Shown here piece after piece: positions 1-7,123 of a stretch of 35,394 nt of DNA. How positions within the stretch are numbered: the first letter of the stretch is position 1; the number at the start of each line of letters is the position of its first letter. The notes under the pieces are model-generated. The model saw only the letters and a program-made list of their open reading frames with translations, searched no databases and was not told where the DNA came from. This DNA comes from Bacillus sp. V59.32b (GTDB lineage Bacteria; Bacillota; Bacilli; Bacillales; DSM-1321), in NCBI RefSeq assembly GCF_003429085.1, contig NZ_QVTC01000064.1, forward strand, positions 1 to 35,394. Reading direction: 5' to 3'. A program made the translations under genes and the position numbers.

Positions 1-60
1 CACCGCACGAGAAAATGCGTATGCATTTTCGAGGAGTCTCGCAGATTCCCTTCCCAAAAA
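1..60. repeat. Hairpin-containing probable edge of an interspersed repeat
   Basis: An 8-bp perfect stem lies at 11-18 and 23-30 with loop GTAT, followed by GAGGAGTCTCGC at 31-42. The GC-rich 'gaggag-ctcgc' wording resembles halves of interspersed repeats common between Bacillus genes, and a similar motif ends the window on the right. Only a fragment is visible, so the element type is uncertain. No gene is seen in it. Confidence 0.3.
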
Positions 61-85
61 CTTTATTTAAAATGATGTAAAAATA

Positions 86-169
86 TCATTCCGCTTCCAA
101 CATCACTTCCGTAGCAATTACAACACTAATGATAGTAGTAACGATCAGTACAAGTACGACCGGGAACAT
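86..169 (-). CDS. 27-residue hydrophobic single-span membrane peptide
   Basis: I do not recognise this family. The frame codes for 27 residues: it starts MFPVVLVLIV, continues with Thr, Ile, Ser and Val, and ends in the acidic tail EVMLEAE, so it is essentially one membrane helix with a negative C-terminus. A strong ribosome-binding site, AAAAAGGAG, lies seven bases before the ATG. That site falls inside an 11-bp inverted repeat with its upstream leader (see 172-239), which suggests translational control. Small size, a single helix and a masked ribosome-binding site are also seen in type I toxins, but no antisense RNA gene is evident and that comparison is only a guess. It lies downstream of a YrzI-family gene on the same strand. 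Confidence 0.5.
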   Translation of the reverse strand: MFPVVLVLIVTTIISVVIATEVMLEAE

Positions 170-171
170 CA

Positions 172-239
172 AAACACTCCTTTTTAGCTTGCTTTGCTAA
201 ATCTAACATGTTTTTGCTGTTCCAAACGAAGGAGTGTTT
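172..239 (-). promoter_or_regulatory. Inverted repeat that can mask the ribosome-binding site of the 27-residue peptide
   Basis: AAACACTCCTT at 172-182 and AAGGAGTGTTT at 229-239 are perfect reverse complements (11 bp) with 46 bases between. Read on the minus strand, the downstream arm contains the GGAG of the peptide's ribosome-binding site, so pairing would hide it. The pairing is seen directly; the regulatory role is inferred. Confidence 0.4.
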
Positions 240-384
240 GAACATTTTTCATCGATACAATGACAAAATTGTGAATACGATTCGTTAGCCGGTATCCTTC
301 TGATCCCATAAGCAACCTTTTGTTTCCTTTATTATTTTCATCGTATTCATATTCATCTCCACCTTTTCCGTTATTTTTTTCAAA

Positions 385-522
385 TTAGAAATTTCGGTAA
401 ACGATCGTCTTATCGATGTATTCGTCACGTAGCTTTTTAATACTTTCTTGATGTAAGTATTCTTCAGCCGTGACATTTCGCTTTTTAATGGTAATTGTAA
501 AAAACAGCATATTCAGGGTCAT
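385..522 (-). CDS. yrzI: YrzI family small protein
   Basis: A 45-residue protein starting MTLNMLFFTITIKKR and ending YIDKTIVYRNF. The hydrophobic start, then a Lys/Arg patch, then an acidic and amphipathic helix match the small Bacillus YrzI family, known as short proteins of about 50 residues often found in tandem and of unknown role. The start was chosen because GGAGGTGATACTG precedes this ATG; the open frame extends upstream but without a ribosome-binding site. It sits downstream of yrhC on the same strand, as in B. subtilis. An intrinsic terminator upstream (563-594) separates it from the 34-residue peptide gene, so it probably has its own promoter. Confidence 0.7.
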   Translation of the reverse strand: MTLNMLFFTITIKKRNVTAEEYLHQESIKKLRDEYIDKTIVYRNF

Positions 523-562
523 CAGTATCACCTCCCTTATGATCAAGCAGACCAACGAACAC

Positions 563-594
563 AAAAAACCGCAGAAGAGAAAGTACTCCTGCGG
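563..594 (-). terminator. Intrinsic terminator
   Basis: On the minus strand CCGCAG pairs with CTGCGG around a 14-base loop, followed by six T. It ends the short transcription unit of the 34-residue peptide before yrzI. Confidence 0.65.
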
Positions 595-611
595 AAAAAT
601 GGGCATAGAAA

Positions 612-643
612 GGCCGCAGGAAACACATTTCTTCCTACGGCCG
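612..643 (-). terminator. Long stem-loop after the 34-residue peptide gene
   Basis: GGCCGTAGGAA pairs with TTCCTGCGGCC on the minus strand (11 bp with one G-U pair), followed by a weak T-rich stretch. It lies just downstream of the peptide stop and upstream of a second terminator, so it may be an RNA-stabilising hairpin or a first terminator. Confidence 0.45.
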
Positions 644-678
644 GTATAGTTTGCATAATCATTTAATATCACATTTTT

Positions 679-783
679 TTAAATGCAATCTGCACCGTTC
701 AGGTCGAAACTGTGTGTATAACGATATGAAGTTGGATCCATTGCACAAGCTGGTGAATAAGTAGTCTTTGTCATCATCGTCAT
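679..783 (-). CDS. 34-residue peptide, independent transcription unit
   Basis: I do not recognise this peptide. It has 34 residues, starts MTMMTKTTYSPACAMDP and ends FDLNGADCI, with two cysteines, several Tyr/Thr/Ser and no membrane helix or signal peptide. AAAGGAGGTCGAGG lies just before the ATG. A promoter with TTTACA and TATACT boxes 17 bases apart sits at 825-853, and hairpins follow the stop, so it appears as a complete small transcription unit between yrhC and yrzI. A regulatory or signalling peptide, or a modified-peptide precursor, is possible, but no processing or export gene is nearby. Sequence signals for expression are good; the function is unknown. Confidence 0.5.
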   Translation of the reverse strand: MTMMTKTTYSPACAMDPTSYRYTHSFDLNGADCI

Positions 784-824
784 TTTCCTCGACCTCCTTT
801 TGCAGATTTTATCTTACACTGGTA

Positions 825-853
825 AGTATATCCAAGGTTCCCATCTTTGTAAA
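825..853 (-). promoter_or_regulatory. Sigma-A type promoter of the 34-residue peptide gene
   Basis: On the minus strand TTTACA (848-853) and TATACT (825-830) are separated by exactly 17 bases. Transcription would start near 818, giving a leader of about 35 bases with a ribosome-binding site. Confidence 0.6.
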
Positions 854-916
854 CCCTTAATTTGCCCAATTCTTTATACAAATTTCGCAAATTGGGGATT
901 TCCATTAAATAAGGAT

Positions 917-1008
917 AAAGAAAACTTGTCGATTGACGAGCCCTAGGCGGAGATCAGACGTAGCTGCCCTGATATGCAGAAAGGAAAGTTTATACTTTCC
1001 TTTCTGCC
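917..1008. repeat. Interspersed two-hairpin repeat element, copy 1
   Basis: Starts at AAAGAAAACTTGTC and contains a small hairpin, CTTGTC-GATT-GACGAG, then CCCTAGGCGGAGAT, then a perfect 14-bp hairpin at 976-1007 (GCAGAAAGGAAAGT, loop TTAT). A second copy at 10036-10120 keeps the same parts in the same order; this copy has about 11 extra bases between the conserved block and the large hairpin. It directly adjoins the yrhC terminator. The element looks like a non-autonomous dispersed repeat; no coding capacity is seen. Confidence 0.65.
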
Positions 1009-1050
1009 AAAAAAAAGAGCCTGAAATACCATGTCTCGGTATCAGGCTCT
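1009..1050 (-). terminator. Intrinsic terminator of yrhC
   Basis: On the minus strand GAGCCTGA pairs with TCAGGCTC, with an inner ATACC/GGTAT extension, followed by eight T. It lies 11 bases after the yrhC stop. Confidence 0.85.
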
Positions 1051-1060
1051 CTGCTTTGTA

Positions 1061-1291
1061 TTATAAAGATTCATTGTTTTCAGCAAGAATCTTTTTATAT
1101 TTTGATGATAGCGTAAAGAAAATGATTGAGGCAACCAGAAATACGGTTGTTGCTCCCATCATACCATATGTGTCAAACATTGTTTTTCCTTCGGAAGGGA
1201 TGATGCTGCCGAAATAGAAGAAAACGCCGACACATAGCAATGTAACTGCAAAACGTTTAAAATCGACCATTTTTTCATGCAATTTCTTCAC
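1061..1291 (-). CDS. yrhC: YrhC family small membrane protein
   Basis: A 76-residue protein with two predicted membrane helices (about residues 12-32 and 43-61) and a basic/acidic C-terminal tail. Starting at the GTG that reads MKKLHEKMVDFKRF gives 76 residues, the usual length of B. subtilis YrhC, and places an AGGTG motif at suitable distance; an upstream in-frame GTG would add five residues. In B. subtilis yrhC closes the mtnN-mccAB operon for methionine-to-cysteine conversion. Here the cysteine genes are absent and yrhC follows mtnN directly, 124 bases downstream. Its biochemical role is unknown. Confidence 0.75.
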   Translation of the reverse strand: MKKLHEKMVDFKRFAVTLLCVGVFFYFGSIIPSEGKTMFDTYGMMGATTVFLVASIIFFTLSSKYKKILAENNESL

Positions 1292-1415
1292 AAAAAACAC
1301 CTGCACCCTCTCTTAAACTTGTAATCAACGATTATCATTTTATCATAGAAACCCAGGCTAAAACGGCTGTAAATCTTGGGAAATAAAATGATAAGAAGTA
1401 TGCAGGCTGGTGAGA

Positions 1416-2111
1416 TTATTTCATCCGTTCAACCATTTTCAAGATTAATTGTGAGGAATGCAGCGCTGCTGTTTCCAAGAATTGATCAAACGAGATGTTC
1501 GATTCCTTTCCGGCAATATCGGAAAGGGAACGGATAATTACAAAAGGCACCTGGAATTGATAGGACACCTGGGCGATGGCGGCAGCTTCCATCTCAACAG
1601 CATATAATTCCTTGAATTTCCCTCTGACAAAATCGACTCTTTCTGGATCGTTCATGAAGGAATCACCGGTAACAATCAGGCCCTTTACCACTTGAATATC
1701 TTCAATTTCACTGGCAGCTTCCTCCGCCACTCTAAGCAGCTTCTCGTCCGACAAAAATGCTGGCGGCATTTGTGGCACCTGACCGTACTCATAGCCAAAT
1801 ACCGTGACATCCACATCATGATGGCGTACTTCTGTCGAGATCACTACATCCCCAACATTCAATGATGGCAGGTACCCTCCGGCCGAACCCGTATTAATCA
1901 CCGCATCCGGCTTAAAATTTTCCAATAAAATAGCCGTCGACATCGCGGCGTTTACTTTTCCGATTCCCGATTTCAAAAGGATGACATCAATGCCATTTAA
2001 AAGTCCGGTGTTGAATTCACATCCGGCAATTGTTACCTGCTCCAGGTTTTCAATTTTATCCCGTAATATCGTTACTTCCTCTTCCATTGCTCCGATTATC
2101 GCAAGTTTCAT
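1416..2111 (-). CDS. mtnN: 5'-methylthioadenosine/S-adenosylhomocysteine nucleosidase
   Basis: Cleaves the glycosidic bond of methylthioadenosine and S-adenosylhomocysteine, releasing adenine in the methyl cycle and methionine salvage; cytosolic. The 231-residue length and the start [17 protein letters not shown] fit the family exactly. Conserved features are GSAGGY (substrate loop), the EMEAAA motif that binds the ribose, and SDIAG with the catalytic Asp near the C-terminus. An upstream in-frame ATG would add 14 residues but lacks a ribosome-binding site; AGAGGTCG precedes the chosen start. Divergent from yrzA and upstream of yrhC. In B. subtilis the gene sits in a sulfur-amino-acid operon with mccA-mccB; here those two are missing between mtnN and yrhC. 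Confidence 0.95.
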   Translation of the reverse strand: MKLAIIGAMEEEVTILRDKIENLEQVTIAGCEFNTGLLNGIDVILLKSGIGKVNAAMSTAILLENFKPDAVINTGSAGGYLPSLNVGDVVISTEVRHHDVDVTVFGYEYGQVPQMPPAFLSDEKLLRVAEEAASEIEDIQVVKGLIVTGDSFMNDPERVDFVRGKFKELYAVEMEAAAIAQVSYQFQVPFVIIRSLSDIAGKESNISFDQFLETAALHSSQLILKMVERMK

Positions 2112-2304
2112 TATACGACCTCTTCCTATAAATTTCTTAGACTGTATCTGCAAACACTATTTTACCACCAGTTTCGAATCATTTGCCATAGCGAGGGATC
2201 TTCATCTATTATATCCAGTTTGCAGGAGTATTCATCCGTTCATCCTGATGGCAAAAGAGTATAATGAATATAATAAGCTAAGAATAAGAGAGGGGCACCA
2301 ACGT

Positions 2305-2508
2305 ATGAGTTTTCAACTTGATTTAATCCGGGATAAAATAGAATGTTTCGAAGCGGAATCGATCAAGGCACTGGAGGAAAAAATCCAGTCACAAATTGAA
2401 GTAAACCAAGCAATCCTGCTAGAAGTCCACAATATCTCACATCAAATGCATGTTTCTGAAGATGGACGGAGATTTTATAGTGCCATGGTCCACTTTAAAG
2501 TGAAATAA
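2305..2508 (+). CDS. yrzA: YrzA family (DUF2536) small protein
   Basis: A 67-residue protein, MSFQLDLIRDKIECFEA..., ending AMVHFKVK. Sequence, length and position beside mtnN match B. subtilis YrzA, a DUF2536 protein of unknown function. The secondary structure looks like a helix followed by beta strands. The longer open frame upstream is non-coding because it runs antisense through mtnN; the start was chosen for the purine-rich AGAGAGGGG upstream of ATG 2305. Two TATAAT-like boxes at 2260-2265 and 2269-2274 could serve it, but no good -35 box is visible. It is one of few plus-strand genes here and converges on yrrS with a family D repeat array between. Confidence 0.75.
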   Translation: MSFQLDLIRDKIECFEAESIKALEEKIQSQIEVNQAILLEVHNISHQMHVSEDGRRFYSAMVHFKVK

Positions 2509-2521
2509 AGAGACTTAACAT

Positions 2522-2636
2522 AAGCGAAGATTTTTATTTAAATGATGATCTTTATAACTTAAACGAAAATCATAGTGATCCAAACGGAAGTATCGTCCAC
2601 TTAAACGAAAACACAGTTTATTTAAACGAACGTATT
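2522..2636. repeat. 21-bp period tandem repeat array, family D
   Basis: The core AAACGA (variants AAATGA, AAACGG) recurs at 2540, 2561, 2582, 2603 and 2624, exactly 21 bp apart, usually as TTTAAACGAAAA, with variable linkers. A weaker unit lies at 2522. The array fills the convergent gap between the yrzA stop and the yrrS terminator. A reverse-oriented short array of the same family is at 32838-32890. Confidence 0.7.
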
Positions 2637-2639
2637 GTT

Positions 2640-2676
2640 AAAAAGCGCAAACGGCCGATACGGCGCTTGCGCTTTT
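2640..2676. terminator. Intrinsic terminator between yrzA and yrrS
   Basis: AGCGCAA (2644-2650) pairs with TTGCGCT (2667-2673) with an inner GC-rich stem; A-runs before and T-runs after let it work for minus-strand yrrS and, less strongly, for yrzA. Confidence 0.8.
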
Positions 2677-2691
2677 CTTGTTTCAATTAAC

Positions 2692-3312
2692 TTAATTCGT
2701 TTCCTCGACTTTGACAGGACTCCAGCCCTTGCCGTCGACCCATTCAAGTTGAACCTGGTATTTTTGTGAACCATCCTTTGCCGAAACAGTCCCCTTGGCT
2801 GTGGTCGGTGAACCGCCATTTCCAAGCCACCAAATCGTCATATTGTTTTGGTCGATACCTGTTCCTGCGGCCATCGCTGTCGTCATTTCATTCCAATCGG
2901 CAGACCCTTTCTCAAAAGAAGTCGATTGCTTCTTTCCTGTTTGAGTTGTGCCAACCGGCTCGCCGACTTTTGGTTCCCCGCTATCGGTTTCTTCCTCGGC
3001 TTCGGTTTCGTCTTCAGTCACAGGTTCCTCGTCTTGATTTTCTTCTTCGGCAGAAGCATCTTCCGTTTCATCAGTGGTGCTCTCATTGTCGCTAGAAGAT
3101 TTCCCGTCTTTTTGCTTGGCGGACTTATTTTCTGAGGATGCCGTCTCTGTCCGCGGCTCCCCGCTGTCGCCTAAAATAATCGTAGCAGCAACTACGACAA
3201 TCAATAAAGAAACGGCAATAATTAAGATATTATAAATTTTATTGGCTTTTCTCTGTTTATCTTTCTTGTTTAAACGTGAGGCTGAATGTAAGGAATTCTG
3301 ATCCTTATCCAT
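2692..3312 (-). CDS. yrrS: YrrS family (DUF1510) membrane-anchored protein
   Basis: A 206-residue protein with a basic cytosolic N-terminus, one membrane helix (about residues 30-47), a long acidic, Ser/Glu/Asp-rich linker outside the cell, and a C-terminal DUF1510 domain starting about residue 130 with conserved Trp/Gly residues. The start MDKDQNSLHS follows GGGAGGAACATATCC; an upstream in-frame start is less well placed. It lies 99 bases downstream of pbpI on the same strand, the same pairing as yrrR-yrrS in B. subtilis, so the two are probably co-transcribed. The extracellular domain suggests a wall-associated role next to a penicillin-binding protein; its activity is unknown. Confidence 0.85.
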   Translation of the reverse strand: MDKDQNSLHSASRLNKKDKQRKANKIYNILIIAVSLLIVVVAATIILGDSGEPRTETASSENKSAKQKDGKSSSDNESTTDETEDASAEEENQDEEPVTEDETEAEEETDSGEPKVGEPVGTTQTGKKQSTSFEKGSADWNEMTTAMAAGTGIDQNNMTIWWLGNGGSPTTAKGTVSAKDGSQKYQVQLEWVDGKGWSPVKVEETN

Positions 3313-3411
3313 GGATATGTTCCTCCCAACAATAACTATTTCAGCCTCCATTCTAACATGTTAAATCCCGAGATAGAAGCGATATCCCTCCTATGCGCCG
3401 ATAAAGAAAAA

Positions 3412-5178
3412 TCATTCCTTAGACTCATAAGAACTGTCAGTATTATCCAATTTATGTATCTCCTTTACCATATCCGCGAATACTCTCGTCATTCCTGGCG
3501 TACTTTCGTTTGTATCAAAACTGACAGCGACCATCGCATATTTAGGCGACTTGAATGGAAAATATCCTGCGAACCATTTATTTAGTTCTTTCTTTTCAAT
3601 ATTTGTTTGGGCTGTGCCTGATTTTCCTGCTATCTCATACGGTAAATCTTTTAAAAAAATTCCAGTTCCTTCTGGATCCGTCACGACGCCTCTTAGAAGT
3701 CGTTGCAGCTTCATGGCTGTATAGGGAGAAAGGGTGTCGCCAGGGAGATTATTTTTTGGGAAATCGTAAACGGTCGTGCCGTTATTGAACTCAACCTTGC
3801 TTACCGTCTTGACCATTTCTTTTTCCCCACCACGTGCGATGGTCGCCATCATATTGGCGATGGCGAGCGGGGTAACCTGTACATCCTGCTGGCCAATTGC
3901 TGTTTTTGCAATCATTTTTTTATCTTTCTTTAAATCGTCATTATGCCAGATGACGCCGCTTTCCTCCGTATCAAACTGAAGAAACGGATCGATATGATAG
4001 ACCGGACCGGTCCAGCTGGAGGTATCTTTTATTCCTAATTTGCCGGCGTACTGTTCAAGAATGTCAGGATTCTCGACAGACATCTCCTGGGCCAATTCAG
4101 CGAATGTGCGATTGCAGCTCCGAGAAAAGCTTTGATCGAAAGTAAGCAGACCGTGTTCGTACTCCGTATCCGGGCTGCCATCTATTCTTAAGTTACAGTT
4201 AAATGTCCTTGAGCTATTGGCAATTTCTGAATCAATGGCCGCAGCGGCGACAATTACTTTAAAAACAGATCCTGGTGTTTCCCGCATCAACATCATATTT
4301 TTATTCCCGATATGATTTGGGTCTTCTTTACTAACCCTTGGTCTGGAAACAAGCGCCCTGACTTCATTCGTTTCAATGTCAATCAAAACCAGACCGCCTT
4401 TTTCAATCTTATGTGCATCAACCAACCGCTCGGCTGCTTCTTGCATTCTTTTATCTAGCGTCGTCACCACTTTGACAGGATACATCGGATTGGCCGGCTC
4501 GACATACTTAACATCGACTCCAAACAACGGCCCCCCGAATCCATCTACATGAAAAACAAGCTTGGATTCGCCCTCGGACAAGAGAAAGTCGTCGAAAGTC
4601 TTCTGCAGGCCATAGCTGCCGACCCTTATTTCAGGTGATAGTTCCCGTTCAGGATGGAGTTTCTTTTTAACAGACTCGGATTGGGTTGTTGTTCCAATTA
4701 ACTGCGCCGCTAGCATGTTTTTATCGTAAAATTTTTCCCGCACCGCGAAAACACCCGGTATTTTCAATTCATTGATAGCTGAACTTTGGGCGGGTGTGAG
4801 GTTTATTGGTTTTGTTTCACCAAATGCGAATGGTTCTTTAGCTTCTTTGATGGCATCAAGTAATTGCTGCTCTGGGACTTTGATAATACCTGCCACTTTA
4901 TCTGAAGGCCATGTCATGCTTTTGAGAAACGGAAATAGGACGAGTGTTGGGATCTCTTCATGAGCAAGCGGTGTCTCATAACGGTCGTAAAACACACCTC
5001 TACCGTCGTCTAGTTTCAGAATCTGCGACCTTTGGTTTACGCTCGCTTCCATTAAGTTAATATGATGTTTAGAGTAAGATTCCGTACTTACAAGCTGAAC
5101 CTGCACAAGCCTGGCAATCAACACAAGCAGCAGCACGATTAGAAAAATAGCCATTCCTTTCATTCTTCTGCGAATCAT
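3412..5178 (-). CDS. pbpI: Class B penicillin-binding protein (PbpI/YrrR type)
   Basis: A transpeptidase that cross-links peptidoglycan at the outer face of the membrane. The 588 residues comprise a short basic N-terminus, a membrane anchor (about 8-27), a PBP dimerisation domain (about 50-220), and a C-terminal transpeptidase domain with all three active-site motifs: S304-V-F-K307, S354-C-N356 and K519-S-G-T. Length matches B. subtilis PbpI (584), a monofunctional PBP described as a sporulation-time enzyme. The ATG follows GAGGTG closely. Downstream is yrrS; upstream is a 20-copy repeat array (family B) and then the greA terminator. A promoter must lie between the array and the gene or inside the array; none is obvious. 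Confidence 0.93.
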   Translation of the reverse strand: MIRRRMKGMAIFLIVLLLVLIARLVQVQLVSTESYSKHHINLMEASVNQRSQILKLDDGRGVFYDRYETPLAHEEIPTLVLFPFLKSMTWPSDKVAGIIKVPEQQLLDAIKEAKEPFAFGETKPINLTPAQSSAINELKIPGVFAVREKFYDKNMLAAQLIGTTTQSESVKKKLHPERELSPEIRVGSYGLQKTFDDFLLSEGESKLVFHVDGFGGPLFGVDVKYVEPANPMYPVKVVTTLDKRMQEAAERLVDAHKIEKGGLVLIDIETNEVRALVSRPRVSKEDPNHIGNKNMMLMRETPGSVFKVIVAAAAIDSEIANSSRTFNCNLRIDGSPDTEYEHGLLTFDQSFSRSCNRTFAELAQEMSVENPDILEQYAGKLGIKDTSSWTGPVYHIDPFLQFDTEESGVIWHNDDLKKDKKMIAKTAIGQQDVQVTPLAIANMMATIARGGEKEMVKTVSKVEFNNGTTVYDFPKNNLPGDTLSPYTAMKLQRLLRGVVTDPEGTGIFLKDLPYEIAGKSGTAQTNIEKKELNKWFAGYFPFKSPKYAMVAVSFDTNESTPGMTRVFADMVKEIHKLDNTDSSYESKE

Positions 5179-5280
5179 ATGAACACCTCATACACAGTCT
5201 TGACGGTGTACGGGGATTTAAAACGGGATTTATGAGTGTTATTTGAATTTTACTTTGGTAGGAGTCTTAATTTTCGATTC

Positions 5281-5670
5281 ATGAGCGATTCCTGATTTTT
5301 ACGAGCGTTTAGCCAAATTTACGAGCGGTTACCAATTTTTATGAGCGATTAGCCAAATTTATGAGTGATTACCGATTTTTACGAGCGATTAGCCAGATTT
5401 ACGAGCGATTATCAATTTTTATGAGCGTTTAGCCAAATTTACGAGCGGTTACCGATTTTTATGAGCGATTACCGATTTTTACGAGCGATTAGCCAGATTT
5501 ACGAGCGATTATCAATTTTTATGAGCGTTTAGCCAAATTTACGAGCGGTTACCGATTTATGAGCGATTAGCCAAATTTATGAGCGATTACCGATTTTTAC
5601 GAGCGATTATCCAGATTTACGAGCGGTTATCAATTTTTATGAGCGATTAGCCAAATTTATGAGCGATACT
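5281..5670. repeat. 20-bp tandem repeat array, family B (20 monomers)
   Basis: Twenty direct monomers of form ATGAGCGATTAGCCAAATTT or ACGAGCGATTACCGATTTTT; degenerate units reach back to about 5229. All are 20 bp except one of 18 bp near 5560 and the frayed last copy. Monomers 6-8 are identical to 11-13 and 9 nearly equals 14, so a 100-bp block of five monomers is itself repeated. The array fills the gap between the greA terminator and pbpI and ends about 10 bp from the terminator T-run. Confidence 0.9.
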
Positions 5671-5679
5671 CAAAATTGC

Positions 5680-5711
5680 AAAAAACAGCGGCACCATTTC
5701 TGGTACCGCTG
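5680..5711 (-). terminator. Intrinsic terminator of greA
   Basis: On the minus strand GCGGTACCA pairs with TGGTGCCGC around GAAA (one G-U pair), followed by six T; 11 bases after the greA stop. Confidence 0.9.
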
Positions 5712-5722
5712 CTTTGCTGTAT

Positions 5723-6205
5723 TTATTTTTTGCTGATTGTAACGATCTTGACGTTCATTTCTCCGCCCGGGGTTTGCACCACTACAGCGTCGCCCACCTT
5801 TTTGCCGATGAGGCTCTTGGCAATGGGAGAGTCGTTTGATATTTTGCCCTCAAACGGATCGGCCTCCGCGCTGCCGACGATTGTATAGGTTTCTTCATCA
5901 CCGTTTGGAAGCTCAACAAATGTTACGGATTTCCCAAGTGAAACTGTATCTGTATCCATATGGTCTTCTTCAATGATTTTTGCGTTGCGGATCATGTTTT
6001 CAAGCGTTGTGATACGCCCTTCAACAAATGCCTGCTCTTCTTTTGCCGAATCGTATTCGGAGTTCTCGGATAAATCCCCGAAACTGCGGGCGATTTTGAT
6101 TCTTTCTACCACTTCTTTTCTTTTTACCGTTTTTAATTGTTCAAGTTCTTGTTCTAGTTTTTCTTTTCCCTCTTTTGTCATCGGAAATACTTTTTCCATA
6201 GCCAA
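5723..6205 (-). CDS. greA: Transcription elongation factor GreA
   Basis: Rescues backtracked RNA polymerase by stimulating cleavage of the transcript's 3' end through the secondary channel. The 160 residues show the expected N-terminal coiled coil (about 1-78), with the conserved tip [17 protein letters not shown] carrying the acidic residues needed for cleavage, and a C-terminal globular domain ending in [14 protein letters not shown]. The start [10 protein letters not shown] aligns with other GreA proteins and lies behind AAGGAG/GAAGGG stretches. It stands between udk and the pbpI-yrrS unit as in B. subtilis, with its own terminator. The 281 bases separating it from udk suggest a separate promoter. 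Confidence 0.97.
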   Translation of the reverse strand: MAMEKVFPMTKEGKEKLEQELEQLKTVKRKEVVERIKIARSFGDLSENSEYDSAKEEQAFVEGRITTLENMIRNAKIIEEDHMDTDTVSLGKSVTFVELPNGDEETYTIVGSAEADPFEGKISNDSPIAKSLIGKKVGDAVVVQTPGGEMNVKIVTISKK

Positions 6206-6486
6206 AACCCTTCACTCCTTCTAGTCTCTACAGGAGACCTCCTGCTTCTCAGTTTATGTAGTGTATTCGCTTACTTCGGGACTAATTGACAACGGCCGAA
6301 GCTTTTAGATATATAAGTGCGCGCCTTAAAAAGGGCGCGCATCTTATGTAAGTCCTCCCATTATAAGGGAAAACAGCTGTCTTTAGATAGAGTATGACCT
6401 TTTGTCTGTTTTGTCCAGCCCTTCCTGACAAATAACTAAAATTTAGTATACCGCAGGGGCCCCTATCCTTTATTTATGTCATGTTA
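6206..6486 (-). other. greA leader / udk-greA intergenic region with hairpins
   Basis: No gene is supported here. It contains TGCGCGCC/GGCGCGCA (8-bp stem, 6318-6341), AGGGGCCCCT (palindrome, 6455-6464) and ACTAAA-A-TTTAGT (6435-6447). A TATAAT on the minus strand near 6361 and a TATACT near 6447 are candidate -10 boxes for greA, but neither has a convincing -35. None of the hairpins has a T-run good enough to be called a udk terminator. Confidence 0.4.
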
Positions 6487-7122
6487 TTACAAAAATGACT
6501 TTTGTTCAAGGATTGTTTTTATTTTTGTGACCATCAAATCGATGGCGACATGATTTTGGCCGCCTTCGGGTATGATGATATCCGCATAACGCTTGGTCGG
6601 CTCAATGAATTGGTTATGCATCGGACGGACGACATTTACATACTGATCGATGACTGAATCCATCGAACGGCCACGATCTTTAATGTCCCGGGACAGCCTT
6701 CTGATAATCCGGATATCGGCGTCCGTATCGACGTATAACTTGATGTCCATTAAATCACGAAGGCGTTCATCCTCAAGGACAAGGATTCCTTCGAGGATGA
6801 TGACCTCTTTAGGCTCGATATGAATAATTTCATCTGAACGGGTGTGGAGGGAATAGTTATAAACCGGTTTGTTGATCGGTTTATATTTTAACAATGCATT
6901 CACATGCTCAATCAACAAATCATTGTCGAAAGCAAGCGGATGGTCATAGTTTGTCTTTAAACGTTCTTCAAAAGGCAGCTCGCTTTGGTCTTTATAATAA
7001 TAATCCTGTTCCAGCATCAGGATGGAATGCCCTTTAAAGCTTCTAATGATGGATCTTGTTACACTCGTTTTTCCGGAACCGGAACCGCCGGCTACACCGA
7101 TGACAACAGGCTTCTTATCCAT
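6487..7122 (-). CDS. udk: Uridine kinase
   Basis: Phosphorylates uridine and cytidine to UMP and CMP in pyrimidine salvage; cytosolic. The 211 residues are standard for the family. The P-loop G12-G-S-G-S-G-K-T19 is intact, followed by the LEQDYYYKD segment that binds the nucleoside, YDHP, and the [12 protein letters not shown] lid region. The start [13 protein letters not shown] is preceded by GGAG about eight bases upstream. It begins one base after the trhP2 stop, so it is the last gene of trmR-trhP1-trhP2-udk. This neighbourhood with tRNA uridine-modifying enzymes is conserved in Bacillus; no direct functional link is shown. Confidence 0.96.
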   Translation of the reverse strand: MDKKPVVIGVAGGSGSGKTSVTRSIIRSFKGHSILMLEQDYYYKDQSELPFEERLKTNYDHPLAFDNDLLIEHVNALLKYKPINKPVYNYSLHTRSDEIIHIEPKEVIILEGILVLEDERLRDLMDIKLYVDTDADIRIIRRLSRDIKDRGRSMDSVIDQYVNVVRPMHNQFIEPTKRYADIIIPEGGQNHVAIDLMVTKIKTILEQKSFL

Positions 7123-7123
7123 G

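Noticed and set aside
285..356. 23-residue frame after yrzI with a possible ribosome-binding site
   Set aside because: The site overlaps the first ATG, the peptide has no family resemblance and the frame also overlaps yrzI; too weak to call.
6283..6316. Plus-strand TTGACA...TATATA promoter-like pair near greA
   Set aside because: Spacing is 18 bases, but nothing on the plus strand downstream looks transcribed; probably chance in AT-rich DNA.
6270..6342. 23-residue minus-strand frame in the greA leader
   Set aside because: Its GGGAGG is 11 bases away and lies against a TATAAT box, and the frame begins inside the GCGCGCC hairpin; leader structure is more likely than a gene.
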